This document shows positions 36,101-47,435 of a DNA stretch of 64,000 nt, in pieces. The notes beneath the pieces were generated by a model, which was given only the letters and a program-made list of their open reading frames with translations, ran no database searches and was not told the DNA's origin. How positions within the stretch are numbered: the first letter of the stretch is position 1; every line of letters starts with the position of its first letter. A program made the position numbers and the translations under genes. This stretch comes from Pocillopora verrucosa (Eukaryota; Cnidaria; Anthozoa; Scleractinia; Pocilloporidae), in contig NC_089318.1 in the NCBI RefSeq assembly GCF_036669915.1, positions 17,906,512-17,970,511 of the forward strand, given 5' to 3'.

Positions 36101-36911
36101 ACTTCCAGCTACCAGTGAGTGTCCTCTCCAAATTTTTGTTATCGTTACTTGCTATAGAGCAATTTTCAAATGAGTGATGAAAGAAAACCGGTATTCCTTG
36201 GTTTTTTTACTTGGTCTAGAAAACTCACACTACTTTCTCAGCCAATCAGTTTTTAAATTAAAGTCAATCGTGCCTTGGTCTCCGGCTTTTTCTCGCGCTT
36301 CAGGTAGTCTGTTTGTTGTTTGTTGTTTTCTTACTTCGAGTTCTTACCGAGGATTGACTATGGTGATAGTTTTGGTTTCGGTTTTGCGACAATTAGTCGA
36401 AAATTACACTAATTATGAACACTGCATCGTACAATTGATTGTTGAAAGTCATCCACAGTTAGATTTGCTTTTGTTTTACTTCGTTTTGTGATTAGCCCAG
36501 CCTTACAGTATCTCAACAGTCTCATCATGACTATTGAACGCATTACAATCTATCATAGCTCCCAGAAATCTTGAGCACCTAGGGTCAAATCCACATTCTA
36601 AAATTGTATGTTTTACGCGCCCTGCTTGAATTGGACTGGAATTAGAAACAGTGGTCGGATTTCATTCATTCAAAGTTCTCCAGCTTACTGTTCGCTTAAA
36701 AATGAATTGCAAAAAAATTTACAGCAAAAAAAAAAAAAATACAGGTTTCTCTCTTTCTATCTAACGACTGGGTCTGTTATCTTTAAAAGCAACCGAAGCC
36801 CCAACGTCCGACGCCACCACGCTGAAGCCGCTACAGCGAAAGATTTCTTTCATCGGTTGGTTGGTTACCTTGTGGATCTCAGTTTCCGGCCTCTTGACCC
36901 TCTGGTATTAA
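33120..36911 (+). CDS. Discoidin (F5/8 type C) plus ZP-N transmembrane protein
   Basis: Five exons: 33120-33183, 33856-34154, 35000-35141, 35782-36114 and 36790-36911. They give 319 aa with matching phases. Residues 1-21 form a signal peptide (MRQLSWLVILELLFLGWRCA). Residues about 24-168 are an F5/8 type C domain (QCQKFNIGLNDRSKISDDQF, WCAQESRNNEYLQVDL, VGRYVRLYPRKI). Residues about 171-280 match the ZP-N half of a zona pellucida domain (VTCTPQYIIAEF, LRNCGTERILLNDSYIQYTN, NCKYDRRE). A Thr-rich stalk leads to a TM helix (about 300-319) that ends the protein, leaving almost no cytoplasmic tail. The ZP-C half and its usual cleavage site are absent. It is likely a surface or matrix glycoprotein; the binding partner is unknown. 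The last exon is the least certain. Confidence 0.82.
33631..33725. repeat. CAGTCAGTTAAT simple repeat
   Basis: Imperfect runs of CAGTCAGTTAAT and CAGTCAG words in intron 1 of the discoidin-ZP gene. The open frame over it is a by-product of the repeat. Confidence 0.75.
34689..34754. repeat. (CGGCA)n pentanucleotide repeat
   Basis: About 13 units of CGGCA/CGACA in intron 2 of the discoidin-ZP gene. The GC-rich pentamer contrasts with the AT-rich surroundings. Confidence 0.9.
35613..35644. repeat. G-rich purine tract
   Basis: GAGGGGGGGAGGGGG followed by GGAAGGGGAAGGGGAAGG in intron 3 of the discoidin-ZP gene. It could form a triplex or quadruplex. Confidence 0.7.
36235..36440 (+). repeat. Dispersed repeat, CAATCGTGCCTTGGTC type, copy 1
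   Basis: CAATCGTGCCTTGGTCTCCG, TTTTTCTCGCGCTTCAGGTAG and CTTCGAGTTCT correspond in order to the copy at 63350-63640 and to the complement of 58860-59230. It lies in the last intron of the discoidin-ZP gene. Confidence 0.6.
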
Positions 36912-39343
36912 GTTTTGCATTTGTCTGGCTCACAGGTAGGTAGTGACTTAAATAATCTTTTTTTCAGTAAGGTCAACCTTTTAACTGAACCTATAGCCTT
37001 ATCTGATAAACACGTCGGATCGCAAAGATCCAAGAGTCGAGTCTAATCCAGGGTCTAGCCGGACTGGGTCTTTTTTTTTTTTTTTGCGTTTATGGGTAAC
37101 ACACTTAACTCTCCAAGTGCCTCGCTCTATTCCACTCAGGATTATAAAATTGGTACCAGGGAGTTATGAGGGAAACTTGACAGTATGACGGGGCGGGGCG
37201 GGGCGGGGGGGCGGGGCGGGGGGGCGGGGCTTGTGCAGAGCAATAACCCACAAAGTAACACTAAAAAGTGTGCTCGTGACAACCTTCCTTCCCATCCCTC
37301 GACAAAAGAGTTTACCCTTGGCCACCCCCTACCTCTAAATTAGCTCCTGAATAAATTCATTTATTTTCCAAATTACGGCTTATATTTTACCGTTTTTTTT
37401 CTTAGTCTTGATAGGTGGTGTAGCCTGGAATTTTTTTTGATTTTTTAGGTTCAAGCGAGATAGCATGAAGACGACTCCCTTAGCCATCGTATGTTAAAGA
37501 ACATAGACTTTGACCGTGGAATCGTGGAATTGGCTATAAATATTTTTTTCAGATACGCACAATTTTGAATATATCTCTAAAACAAGTCTAAAGAGGGTGG
37601 TAAAGGAGTTATACGTGACGCGCGATTATCGCCAAAATTAACATGTGACGCGTGAATTTTATCTTTCATTTCATGAGAATTTCAAGATTTCTCTGACACC
37701 TTGCACATAGGAAAACTGATTTGAAGGCTCCCTTTTCAATTCGTGCCGCTCGAAATTCTGTTTAAAACATATGTGACTCGTGAATTTGTCTAAAACTCGT
37801 GCGTGAAACAGCATCTAGACTCCCTTTAGCTACCCTCAGTAAAGGCTTGCTTCAAGGTGGCGCTAAATTGCAAAAGTAGAAGGAGAGACGGGCCCATTCT
37901 GTCCTTGGCCATTTCTATGATGTGAATGCACTTTTTTATATATTTGCCCTTATTAGTCTTTGCAGCTAAGTTGACAATTAATGTTTAGTTTCTATAAAGT
38001 GTTTCACAGGCGAAGTTTCTGCACAAAAATATAGAACTTTTGAATCGTAGTCATGCGCTCGTTTGCAATCTCTGGATAACGGCATCTTACAGATGAATCA
38101 GTCTCATCAAAATCCCGTGGACGGATTACACTCTGTTTTATGGATGCCGTGAATAGCGAAGTCTTAAGGATTATTGGCATCCAGCCTGTGCTTAAATTGT
38201 TTTTTAATACAGAGTGATTATAATGTAATACTTCGTTGTATCTGAGATTTCTAAATCTTTAGCTGAGCTGTAAGCGTTCCTTCATCACTCCATGTAACTT
38301 TATAGAACGAAGGAATAAGTAACTGAGTCGTCAATACTTTGATCCCGATCCATATTGATATGAATTAAAAAGAAAACAAAAACTGGAGGTCCATCATGCA
38401 GCTCATAGATTTATGTAAGTGTGGGTTTTATGAGAACAAAAATGTTTGGAGAAGAAGGACGCGGAAAGGGTTACGGCGCACACTTAGCTTTTTGCGAAAG
38501 ACATTTCGATGAATTTTATTAGAGTGATTTTCCATTCAGTGTCAAAATTAGTCCATAATTGCTTTTATTAGTTTTGTTTTTTTTATTCACACTGAGATTG
38601 GTCTTGAAAACTCGTGCCATCCTCTCAAACAAAAAAAATTCAACCACAACAATTAACTACGCCCAATCATAACCAATTGGTTTTCGAGAACCTTATTCAA
38701 TTCCCTGAAATTTGGGGATTGAGAGATTTAGTCGAAATAAATGAGGTTCATAATTTGCTCGGCTAGCTAGTAATTTTTATCGCCATTTGAAATCAATTTG
38801 ACAAAAAGAACTAAAAGCTGATTCATTAGCAAGTAGGAAAGACTCTTGCGGCCACTGAGAGGAATTTCCAATCGTTTTCATTCATACTAACCGCTAATTG
38901 CTTCTTTCAAAGAGGCCGGCTCTAACTTCCTCACAATTGCAGGTTACCGTCGATACTAAGCTCAAGATCGCTTCATGTTTGTCATGGCACTCTATCCAAA
39001 CTATCCACAAAGTGATTTTCAGGTCTGTTATGTGACTTCGATTGAATGTTTGAAGACATAAAATTGGACACCGGCGAGTGTCAAAATGAAAAAGTTTATC
39101 ATCGTGGACAGTTTACAAGGTCGCGCCCGATCAAATCTTGTTTGAAAATTTGATAAACACCCCGTTTGCTACGATTTTCCTTTAGTTTTCCCAAACGCCT
39201 GATTGGGTACTAGTCAAATTATATTTACATTTTAGTAATGTTTTTCCAAGAAGTACCCACTGAGTTTGCATAAGTGTCGATACTGATGAGTGTACCGCAT
39301 CAGTCTATAATCAACCTCAGGATCGCGAGCTCTGATCCCGAGT
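36912..39343. other. Intergenic, discoidin-ZP gene to Ly6 cluster
   Basis: 2.4 kb with no supported gene. It holds the GGGGC tract at 37190-37230. Around 37600-37800 are GTGACGCGTGAATTT-like words (TGACGCGCGATTAT, TGACGCGTGAATTTTA, TGACTCGTGAATTTG) that look like remnants of an old repeat. The upstream region of the first Ly6 gene is at the right edge. Confidence 0.6.
37190..37230. repeat. GGGGC tract, potential G-quadruplex
   Basis: Seven or more runs of four or more G separated by single C, on the plus strand. The sequence motif satisfies a canonical intramolecular quadruplex pattern. Confidence 0.85.
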
Positions 39344-40331
39344 ATGAAATCTATGAGTGTGTTCATCACTGCTGTGTTCCTAGGTGTTTTCATTTCATTA
39401 GGTAAGTGTTAGCGAGGGGAAACATTAATGTTTTGTTGAGGAAGAAGCCATTAGTAAGGGAAAAGGAATTGATTTCTGTCTTCAGCTGTAGCTATAGAAA
39501 TCTATTGACGAAAATATGATGGCAAGACCTGTTGTACAGTTTAAATTCTTTTGGTAAATGTAGAAATATTTTTGCCCGCATTTACGCGCTCATGACACCT
39601 TTTGGATCCAGGGCGACTGAAGGAGTTGGAATCCAGCTACTGCTGTTCATTTCTGGTATCGGAGTTTTAATTTTAATTAAAATACAAGACCCCTTCCTAA
39701 CTACCCATAATGATTTTGAAAACGGCATTTTCAATCTGTATGAACTAGAAATAATAATAATGATAACAAATCCCGTTCATACTGCAAACTGATCAAATGT
39801 TTTCCATCCGTACAAGAATTATTACTAGGGTAGCGCTCGTAGATAAATCTAAACTGTGTCTTTAATTCATACAGAAAAGTGTAGATACGACCTTAATCCA
39901 TAAGACAGACTTAAAATCTTTTGAATGATAAAATTACAACTAATTTTTCCTTAGCGATGGGCCTGAATTGCTACATTTGTGCCAGCAGTTCTTCCTGGGA
40001 TGACTGTGAACACAGAAATATGACTTGCCCGAAATTAAGCGATCGCTGCATAAAAGTTTACCTCGAACACAGTGATGAAGAAATGTACAAGAAGTATTGT
40101 GGCATAGTAGGACATTGTGAAAAAAAGGCCAACCCAACTTGCAACGCTGAGAAGGTCGCAGGCGCTAGTAAATGTAAAATTGATTGTTGTGAAGGTAATC
40201 TGTGCAACGGGGGCTCAAAACCTCATGCCAACGGTATGACGATGCTGGTATGCGCAGTAGCAGTGTTGGCTTTTAGAAATCTTGTCAAAGATGTTCCTTT
40301 CACGCTTTGGTCCCTTAAAGAACTGCACTAA
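39344..40331 (+). CDS. Ly6/uPAR-domain protein 1
   Basis: Two exons, 39344-39401 (signal peptide MKSMSVFITAVFLGVFISL) and 39955-40331, joined in phase 1, giving 144 aa. The mature part starts LNCYICASSS and closes with the family signature CCEGNLCNGG, so it is a single three-finger Ly6/uPAR (LU) domain with about ten cysteines. A hydrophobic run (MTMLVCAVAVLAF) follows, as for a GPI-anchor signal, but the frame continues about 20 residues further (NLVKDVPFTLWSLKELH), which is unusual for GPI signals. It is likely an extracellular, membrane-anchored or secreted protein. It is the first of three co-directional paralogues with the same exon structure. Ligand unknown. Confidence 0.85.
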
Positions 40332-40686
40332 GGTGGCTGGTTAGAGAAGGCTTTAAAAAAGATTTGTTTATGCTTGTCTGTCGAAATGTAATGTCTCAAG
40401 AGATCACGATGTAATGCTCTCTCGATTCCCAAGATAAGACTGAAGGGCTAAAAGTGTGAATTTAAGCAAGATGTTTAGCATAGAATATTGTCATGTTATA
40501 GAGTATAGTCAGCTAACCAGAGATAGGGAAAGAAAATGAAACACTCCTCAATGTCGACCTGTAACAAAGTAAGCAGACAACCTGATTTATTTCCGGTGTC
40601 AATCTAGACTCTGCAACCAGATTGCGTTTATAACATAATGCCGTTTTAAATAGGTAGAAATAATCTGCATTTAAACATTGAGACTG

Positions 40687-40692
40687 AATAAA
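40687..40692 (+). terminator. Poly(A) signal of Ly6 gene 1
   Basis: AATAAA, 355 nt after the stop and 180 bp before the next start codon. Confidence 0.5.
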
Positions 40693-40871
40693 TTGAAGAT
40701 TTCCAGTAAGAAAATCCCTACTCGCATCCGTGTCTGCCTCTCTACTCTCTCCCAACCAAATCCTCGTTTTCCCTTTGTCACCCACTCCTCCCCCATGACA
40801 TTTGCAATCAACACGTACATAGCAAAGGTGTTCTCCATCTGGAAGTCGTAGCTGTTTAAAGAGCAATCGCC

Positions 40872-42424
40872 ATGTTTACCCACGTTCGACAAATTTGTGT
40901 TATCTCGGCTCTCTTCTCCTTTATCCCGTCGGGTAAGTGGAAAAAATCCAGTTTTTAATGATTCTTTTCGATCTCCTATCGATTGTTGAAATTGTTTATC
41001 TTAACCACACGTACAACAACAGTTATAGCATGGGTAGGTTTTATTTTTATTTCGGGTAACGGTCTCAAGCTATTTCAGCCTTAGGTTCCTTACAATGGTC
41101 CATTGAGTGAAAACTGTTCTTAGCGAAGTGTTTAAATGATAAAGTCTTTCGAAATTCAGATATTGATGTTTTTAAGATCCACTTAGTTCTATCAGTAAGC
41201 TTTTGGTTAACAGATGGAAAGAATGAGTTATTCCATCAATGGTTAAATTCTTAAAAATTCTCATGACGTCGGTCTTTTCGATATATTCACTTCTCGAATA
41301 GAGAATGCCCGCAGCATTATCAAAAAATTTTAGCCTTCCATTGAATATATTTTTGTTTCATTTCCGCCGAAATTCAAATGATTAGTAAACCTATGTTATC
41401 CATCATGGCGCTCAATATGTGAGATGGACAAGCAGGCTGTAAATTATTTTCTTCAAGCCAGCTTTACTTTAAAAAGTAATAATCTACCTTAAAAACGTTG
41501 CTATCAAGAACGGAACCAACAAAAAGATATATTTCATCTGTGCTCTGACTTTTAACAAATTCTGACAATTTTCTATTTTGTACACACTTAGTCTACCTCA
41601 GTATTCGGATCTTATTTATCACACTGTAGGTTATGAATTTTTCATGTTCCCATGACCAATTCAAGCGGCGTCTAAAGCTTTTCCCATTACCCCCCTCTTT
41701 TTTTCATTTTTAAAATCGCTTCTTTGGTTTTTACGTTCTAAATAATCTGTTTTCCTTTTTTTTTGTCAATTTTGGCTGTAATTTTTCCCCTTTTTGAAAT
41801 TTGGCTTTCGTTTCTTGTGCCGAATACGGAGGAGGTTCGGTCTCTTTTGTTCTATTGCAAACCTTCATCATTTTGCTCATGCCATTTTGATCATGCATCA
41901 TTCTCGAAAAATTTCCCGGTACTTCGGCTTTGATGGAAAACTTTGAACAGAACTTAGGAATATGCATGAATAACGTTTGTCACACATAAAACAAGTGTAC
42001 GGTCTAACTCAACAACGGTTCAACAAATCTGATATTTCCCCCTGCAGCGTTAGGTCTCAAGTGCTATAAATGTGACAGCTGGAGCTCTTGGAAAGACTGC
42101 GAGAAAAAACGCATAGAATACACTTGTCCCGATGTACACAACGAGAGGTGCCACAAAGCCATCTATCATCACAAGCTACACATGAGGAAAACGTTCACAA
42201 AATTCTGCGCAAAAGAAGATGACTGCATCGAGGGAAATCACCCAATATGCCTTGCGGCCACGACACAGAATGCCACATGCGAAAGTTACTGTTGTGAACA
42301 TGATCTGTGCAATATTGGATCATATACCATTACTAGCGGGATGCTGCTGGCCGCATGCGCTCTGGTGTCAGTGGCTGTTCTGGTGTCGGAAAATAACTTC
42401 AGTGTATTCTTTCGAGCTGAGTAA
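40872..42424 (+). CDS. Ly6/uPAR-domain protein 2
   Basis: Exons 40872-40932 (signal peptide MFTHVRQICVISALFSFIPS) and 42048-42424, phase 1, 145 aa. The LU domain runs from LKCYKCDSWSSWKDCEKK to CCEHDLCNIG with the cysteine spacing of its two neighbours. The SWxDCE motif at the first loop is shared with protein 1 (SSWDDCEH) and protein 3 (KSWEECDD). A hydrophobic segment (MLLAACALVSVAVLV) is followed by about nine more residues, so GPI attachment is possible but not certain. Its start codon lies only about 540 bp after the stop codon of gene 1. Function unknown; the family includes receptors, receptor modulators and secreted ligands. Confidence 0.85.
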
Positions 42425-42766
42425 ACTCACCTTTGTGAACGGTTACTTTCAGTGAAGTATTCTAACTTAAAAATTACGAAAGTAACGTATAGTGAACACG
42501 AAATAGATACGAACCTCTGAATGCTTTCATGTTAAACATAATTTTTTATGCATCAATTATCAGAATGTCGCACAAACGAGAGTTCCGTGCATGAAGAAAG
42601 ATCTGCCTGGGCGCTATGATGTAATTTTAGGATCGCGATTAATTATGGGAGGTATGTGCTAAGAGCAAATCTTGGAAAGAGCGAGAATCATCGGAATAAA
42701 AAATGATCCTTTCGAGTAGTTCGTCTGTCAGAGTATCACAGTTGTAAGATTTGTTGAAGATACGTG

Positions 42767-42772
42767 AATAAA
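42767..42772 (+). terminator. Poly(A) signal of Ly6 gene 2
   Basis: AATAAA, 342 nt after the stop codon. Confidence 0.5.
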
Positions 42773-42917
42773 AGTCAAGTAAAAGTTCGCATACGCATTT
42801 AGATGCGATTATAACTCACCCTTAATTCTCGCGCGATTCAATTGACTACTTTACGTCACGAGGAACTAAAATTCAGCTTCACATAGAAGGAAAACGAATT
42901 GGTTTTGTAGAGGCTAG

Positions 42918-43344
42918 TATTAATAATGGTAAAAGGACCGAGTGGAGTCCAATTCGGTCTGCAATGATACGAGTGATTAACAAAATTGGACGACCGCGAA
43001 GCGGGAGTCCGATTTGTTTATCATGAGTATGATTACTGACAGAATTGGACGACAAGAAATCCTGTTACCAATTAATCATAACCATTTCAATGTCCGAAAC
43101 AAACAAATACACCTAGAACAAATATCTCCAGTGTAGACAATATCTTTAGTTAAATATTCCTCCTTTTTGGAAATTGCCTTGTTTTTCTTTGGATAAGTGG
43201 TTGTCGCTATGGTTATTGTGACCAATGCTCTGATTGGTGGATTTAGCTGAGTGGACCTGGTATGATTGACTACTTCAACTGTCCAATTACAGATGTCCGA
43301 TTACAGCCAACTGTCCGATTACACTGTCCGATTACAACTGTTCA
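42918..43344. mobile_element. TIR-element relative of the COQ8-intron element
   Basis: TAATAATGGTAAAAGGACCG, AGTGGAGTCCAATTCGGTCTG and ATACGAGTGATTAACAAAATTGGAC match the left end of the element at 23043. The right part repeats CTGTCCGATTACA about four times. No coding capacity. Confidence 0.6.
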
Positions 43345-43522
43345 GAATGATTAATGAAAAATGAAGCAGCTGATGCACCAATCACATTTGAGGAAATTGT
43401 AATAGTTATGATTAAAGGCAGAACGAAACTGGTCTCAAATGCTGCTCGGAATGTACAAAAAATAAAGAAAACAAAGTTTTCTGTCGACACGCGATATGAA
43501 ATTAATGGAAGGACTATAAACT

Positions 43523-43710
43523 GAATAAACCCAGGTCTGGCTTGCTGGTATATCGGCTGATAACAACCTTGGCCGAGAGAGGTTGCCCTCAAAATTTCTT
43601 ATTTGCCTCTGAAGCTTCCCCTCTCAGCCAAATATAATTTTTTGGGCAATCTCTCGGCCGCGACTGAACATTATCAGCCGACATACTACCGCCTGAAGGG
43701 GTTTATTTAC
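43523..43710. repeat. 188-bp palindromic repeat
   Basis: The left arm GAATAAACCC, TATCGGCTGATAA, GGCCGAGAGAGGTTGCCC is mirrored by GGGCAATCTCTCGGCC, TTATCAGCCGACATA, GGGGTTTATTTA. The arms are about 75 bp with a short loop. It is a MITE-like hairpin. Confidence 0.75.
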
Positions 43711-44418
43711 TAAATACTCGGTTGAAGCTTCCATAAGCGGAAACCATTAGGCTGCGTAAGAATATCTCATCACTGGAGCTCGCTGTTTCAACGGGGATGA
43801 TACTCAAAAGGAGCCATTCGTGGTATAGGAAGTCTCCAGGTTCGTAACCGTTGATGTTGGTAGGGGAGGTGATGCCTGACCAAACAATGACTTCGAAGGA
43901 GGCTAGAGTCTCTATAACTAAGTGGTACTTAAAGGGAATTCCGAGGAAGTCTTCAGGAATTTCCCGGAAGGTTTAAAAGGACAACAAGTGTTCTCAACCT
44001 TCGGAAAATGAAGAAGGGGAGAAAAAAGATAAAAATACATAGGATAAACAATGCCCGCTTACTCGCGTTTTAAAACAAACTGCGAATTATAATGCAAGAA
44101 TACAGAAATTGCATCGGGCGGATTTTACGCAGTTGAAGGCTGAGGTTGCGCTTACGAGAATTTACTTTCAGAACGCTTCTATTGAATTCAGTCTGAAGTG
44201 CAGCCCCAGAAAGGACTATTTAAAGATTTGTGGTTGATCGCGTCATTTAACTTAATAACAGCATGTGTATCAGGATGAAAGATCCATATCATGCAGCAAA
44301 TTAAATTTATGCGAATAGTTTTCATATTCTGCTCAATCATCCATCGCAAAGAAACCGTCTGAGTTGCTGTTCCACTGAAATAAGAGAAAGCTGCGAGCTG
44401 AGAAGCAAGGAGAACGAC

Positions 44419-47400
44419 ATGAATCTAAAGCTCAAGGTGGTGATTATTGTACTTCTCGCTATCCCCTATGCTGGTAAGGAATTATAACAAATACTGCTAG
44501 ATTTAGGCGCGGAATTGTGTCACTTTGCGGAAGAAGCGAATGTTTTAGTAAAGACTTATTATTTGCATGCAGAAACACTTTATATCGCTTAGTTCGCCTT
44601 CGAGTATTCTGTATCTCAGTTGGTAAAATATTCGATCACAAAATTATGAGGTCTGAGGTTGGACTCCTCACAAGGTCTAGGATTTTGTGTTGGTTTTTTG
44701 CTCGAGCTAGCGCCCTTGTTTACCGATTCTTGTTAAGGGGCATTTTGACTATTCGCCTGACAGTGTAGGCAAATTCTTTATTAAACCTAAAGTGTCGTGT
44801 TTCTCATAAGACCCAACAACCGTAAAGAAGCGATACTTTGGCTGACTATTGTGACAATAAATTGAGATTTTGATATTACTTATAGCTCAGACATTCAAAG
44901 GCGGTTTGACTGCCCTTTGTTGCGTTTCGGATCTGACGTGATATCAGTGGAGTTGCTTGCCTTTTCTTCGTTGTAAGTGATAATTATTTTAAATCTTCAC
45001 TTCCGAATTGAACTTGTCACCAAATAAAGCCGGCATATTTTCTGCTCTTCAATATGGAGGAAATTACCGGTACCAAGGATAAACTTTGTTTAAGCGAATT
45101 GTGTTTTGTAATTTTTTGTCAGTTCTGCTGTTTGCATTCTGAACAATATCGAACGATTTGCATGTACAACCATTATTTCAAATATCCATGAAAGGAGTGA
45201 TCCTCTCAAACAGAGAGCGTCAATTTCATCGCTAAATTAACAGTGCAAATGTGCTACATTTGAGGTTATTGAAGTCTGATTAGTATATCCAGCTTCTATA
45301 TATTTTATAACTTTTGTGCTAAAAGTAAACAATATATCGTCTAGTTTTTGTCATGCAATGATAGTTTTGTATAGAATTTGTCGCAGGCACGTAGTCACTT
45401 AAAGAAAGCCCTCATCTATAAAGGATGTCGTTGATACGCCTCCATTTGGGGCCGAACAAAGTGGATTTTGTTCCCCGAATATTATTCCTCCCGATTTTCC
45501 AGATAATAACCAAATACCCCCTCCTCCCTCTATTTCAAAATCTTTCTATATGTGTGACGCTTTGACGTCAGTGACAGAAACAAAGCTATCCATTTCCTTC
45601 AGTCATTGTCTACTTGCCCGTTATGTCCTGCGTCTCACGGATCCAGGATCTCCGGCTGGAGAATCCAACGCGCTCTCTACTTGACCATACTTCTGTTGAA
45701 GTCCTAAATGTAATAACATTTGGTCCTAAATGTAATAAAGTCCTAAATGTAATAACATTTAGTCCTAAATGTAATAAGCCTCTAATGCAATCGTTTAACT
45801 CCTGCAGTGCATTTTTGTTATGGCGGACATCCACATTGATATGTTAGTGACAGCTGTTGCTCCAAAAAAACCGCTGACCAGTATACATGTCACATTATGG
45901 GCCCGCTGATATCAATCAGCGTCTTTTTACTTGCTAGACATAAGAAATATCAGCAGTCGAAGTATGGTCCTTATAGCGGTTTATTGATCGAGTTGAAGAA
46001 AATCATTTCCAGCCCAAAGTGGGCAAGTGCTTGGCTGGAAGCTCAATAGGATGGAATCGATTGGTACGTAACCATTAAGACTTTTTGGAAAAGAAATTTA
46101 CTACAATTGATGATGAACTAGCATGCTATTGTTGATGTTATCGTTCGTGTTAAAGTCTTTAGAAGTGATGCACCATTTTAGAGCAGTTTGAATGATTTCG
46201 CTGTGTCACATGTTAATCCAAAAGAAAATTATTATTATCAGTAGCGTTATTGAAATTTTGCACATCTCTTGTATGGTCAAGATTACTGGATATTAGCCTC
46301 GTTCTTTTTCTACTTTTTTATGGACCGTGACTTCGTCTCAGTCCATAAAAACGCAAGAAAAAAAAAGAACTCGGCCAATATATAGCCATTTTGACCTCAC
46401 GTTCGGTCAATAACGCATATGAATATATTTTATGCAAACCCGTACAAATCTGGCAAGGGAAGACAGTACAAAAAATGCCCTTCTGAGCCCAGAATTTGTC
46501 TAACGCATAAGTCGGTGGACTTCTTTTTCCTTGTAATTTGGTTCATCAAGTGTTAACTTCAGCACTGAGGACAGAAGTATTTCGTCAAAATCTGTTACAC
46601 TTAAGAGTCTGAGCCAATGATATAGAGAGAGCTATTAGTCAACGTTCTCGTTGCTTCTGCGTCCGTCAATTTGATGCCAAAAGCACATCAGTATTAGAAT
46701 AAGGTTTTGTAGCCAATGCTTCTCAACCTACGTCTTTAACAAATAAAAAGCCGCTGATTAATATCAGTGAGCCCGCAATATTCCATAAATATTGGTCAGA
46801 GGATTCTTTGGTGCAACAGCTGTTATTTAACATCTCAATGTTAGCGCAGTTAAACGATTGCATAGGAGGCTTATTACATTTAGGACCGAACGTTATTACA
46901 TTTAGGGCTTTATTACATTTAGGACTTTATTACATTTAGGACAGTTATTACATTTAGGACTTCAACAACTGCTTCCTCAAAATTACTGTCATGGATTTTC
47001 CTGTTTAAATTCGCCGTTGAAATAGGCAAAAGGGCAAGAGTCAAATCATTTCCGATGGTAATTCTCACGATAAATTAATATACTGTTTCTTTTATCTTAG
47101 CCTTTGGCCTGGATTGTCACAAATGTTCAAGCACAAAATCTTGGGAAGAATGCGACGATAAAAAGTCAAGCAAAGTGACGTGCGCCAGAAATGACGTTAC
47201 ATGCTATAAGGTTCACTACTCTACTGAGGACAAAACTAACCAAGTGTTTGCGAAGTCCTGTGGACCTAAAACCTATTGCACAAAGACTGCAAATCCCGTT
47301 TGCAAAGTTCATCTTGGTGCGTCAGATTGTAAAATATCTTGCTGTGAAGAAGACATGTGCAACGCAGCCTCACGGGCTGGTTTGAGTGGCCTTGTAATGC

Positions 47401-47435
47401 TATCAGGCGTTCTCGTTGCAGCGCTGTGCAGTTAA
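44419..47435 (+). CDS. Ly6/uPAR-domain protein 3
   Basis: Exons 44419-44473 (signal peptide MNLKLKVVIIVLLAIPYA) and 47101-47435, phase 1, 129 aa. The LU domain runs from LDCHKCSSTKSWEECDD to CCEEDMCNAA. The C-terminus (AGLSGLVMLSGVLVAALCS) is a textbook GPI-anchor signal: small residues, a short spacer, then a hydrophobic run to the very end. In this it differs from its two neighbours. Its single 2.6-kb intron has been enlarged by a 1.27-kb inverted-repeat element. It is likely a GPI-anchored surface protein of unknown ligand, derived by tandem duplication from the same ancestor as genes 1 and 2. Confidence 0.87.
45695..46966. mobile_element. 1.27-kb DNA element with long inverted repeats
   Basis: Both ends carry about 250-bp inverted repeats starting GTTGAAGTCCTAAATGTAAT and extending through CCTCTAATGCAATCGTTTAA, ACAGCTGTTGC and CCGCTGATATCAATCAGCG-like blocks. 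Four GTCCTAAATGTAATAA iterons sit at each end. The 700-bp interior has no long open frame, so the element is non-autonomous. No clear target-site duplication is visible. It lies in the intron of Ly6 gene 3. Confidence 0.85.

Larger units (their letters stand above)
42773..44418. other. Intergenic, Ly6 gene 2 to Ly6 gene 3
   Basis: 1.6 kb without a supported gene. It contains the TIR-element relative at 42918-43344 and the palindrome at 43523-43710. Confidence 0.6.

Noticed and set aside
41731..41967. 78-codon minus-strand frame in the Ly6 gene 2 intron
   Set aside because: Low-complexity Lys-rich translation of a T-rich intron; no splice signals or family match.
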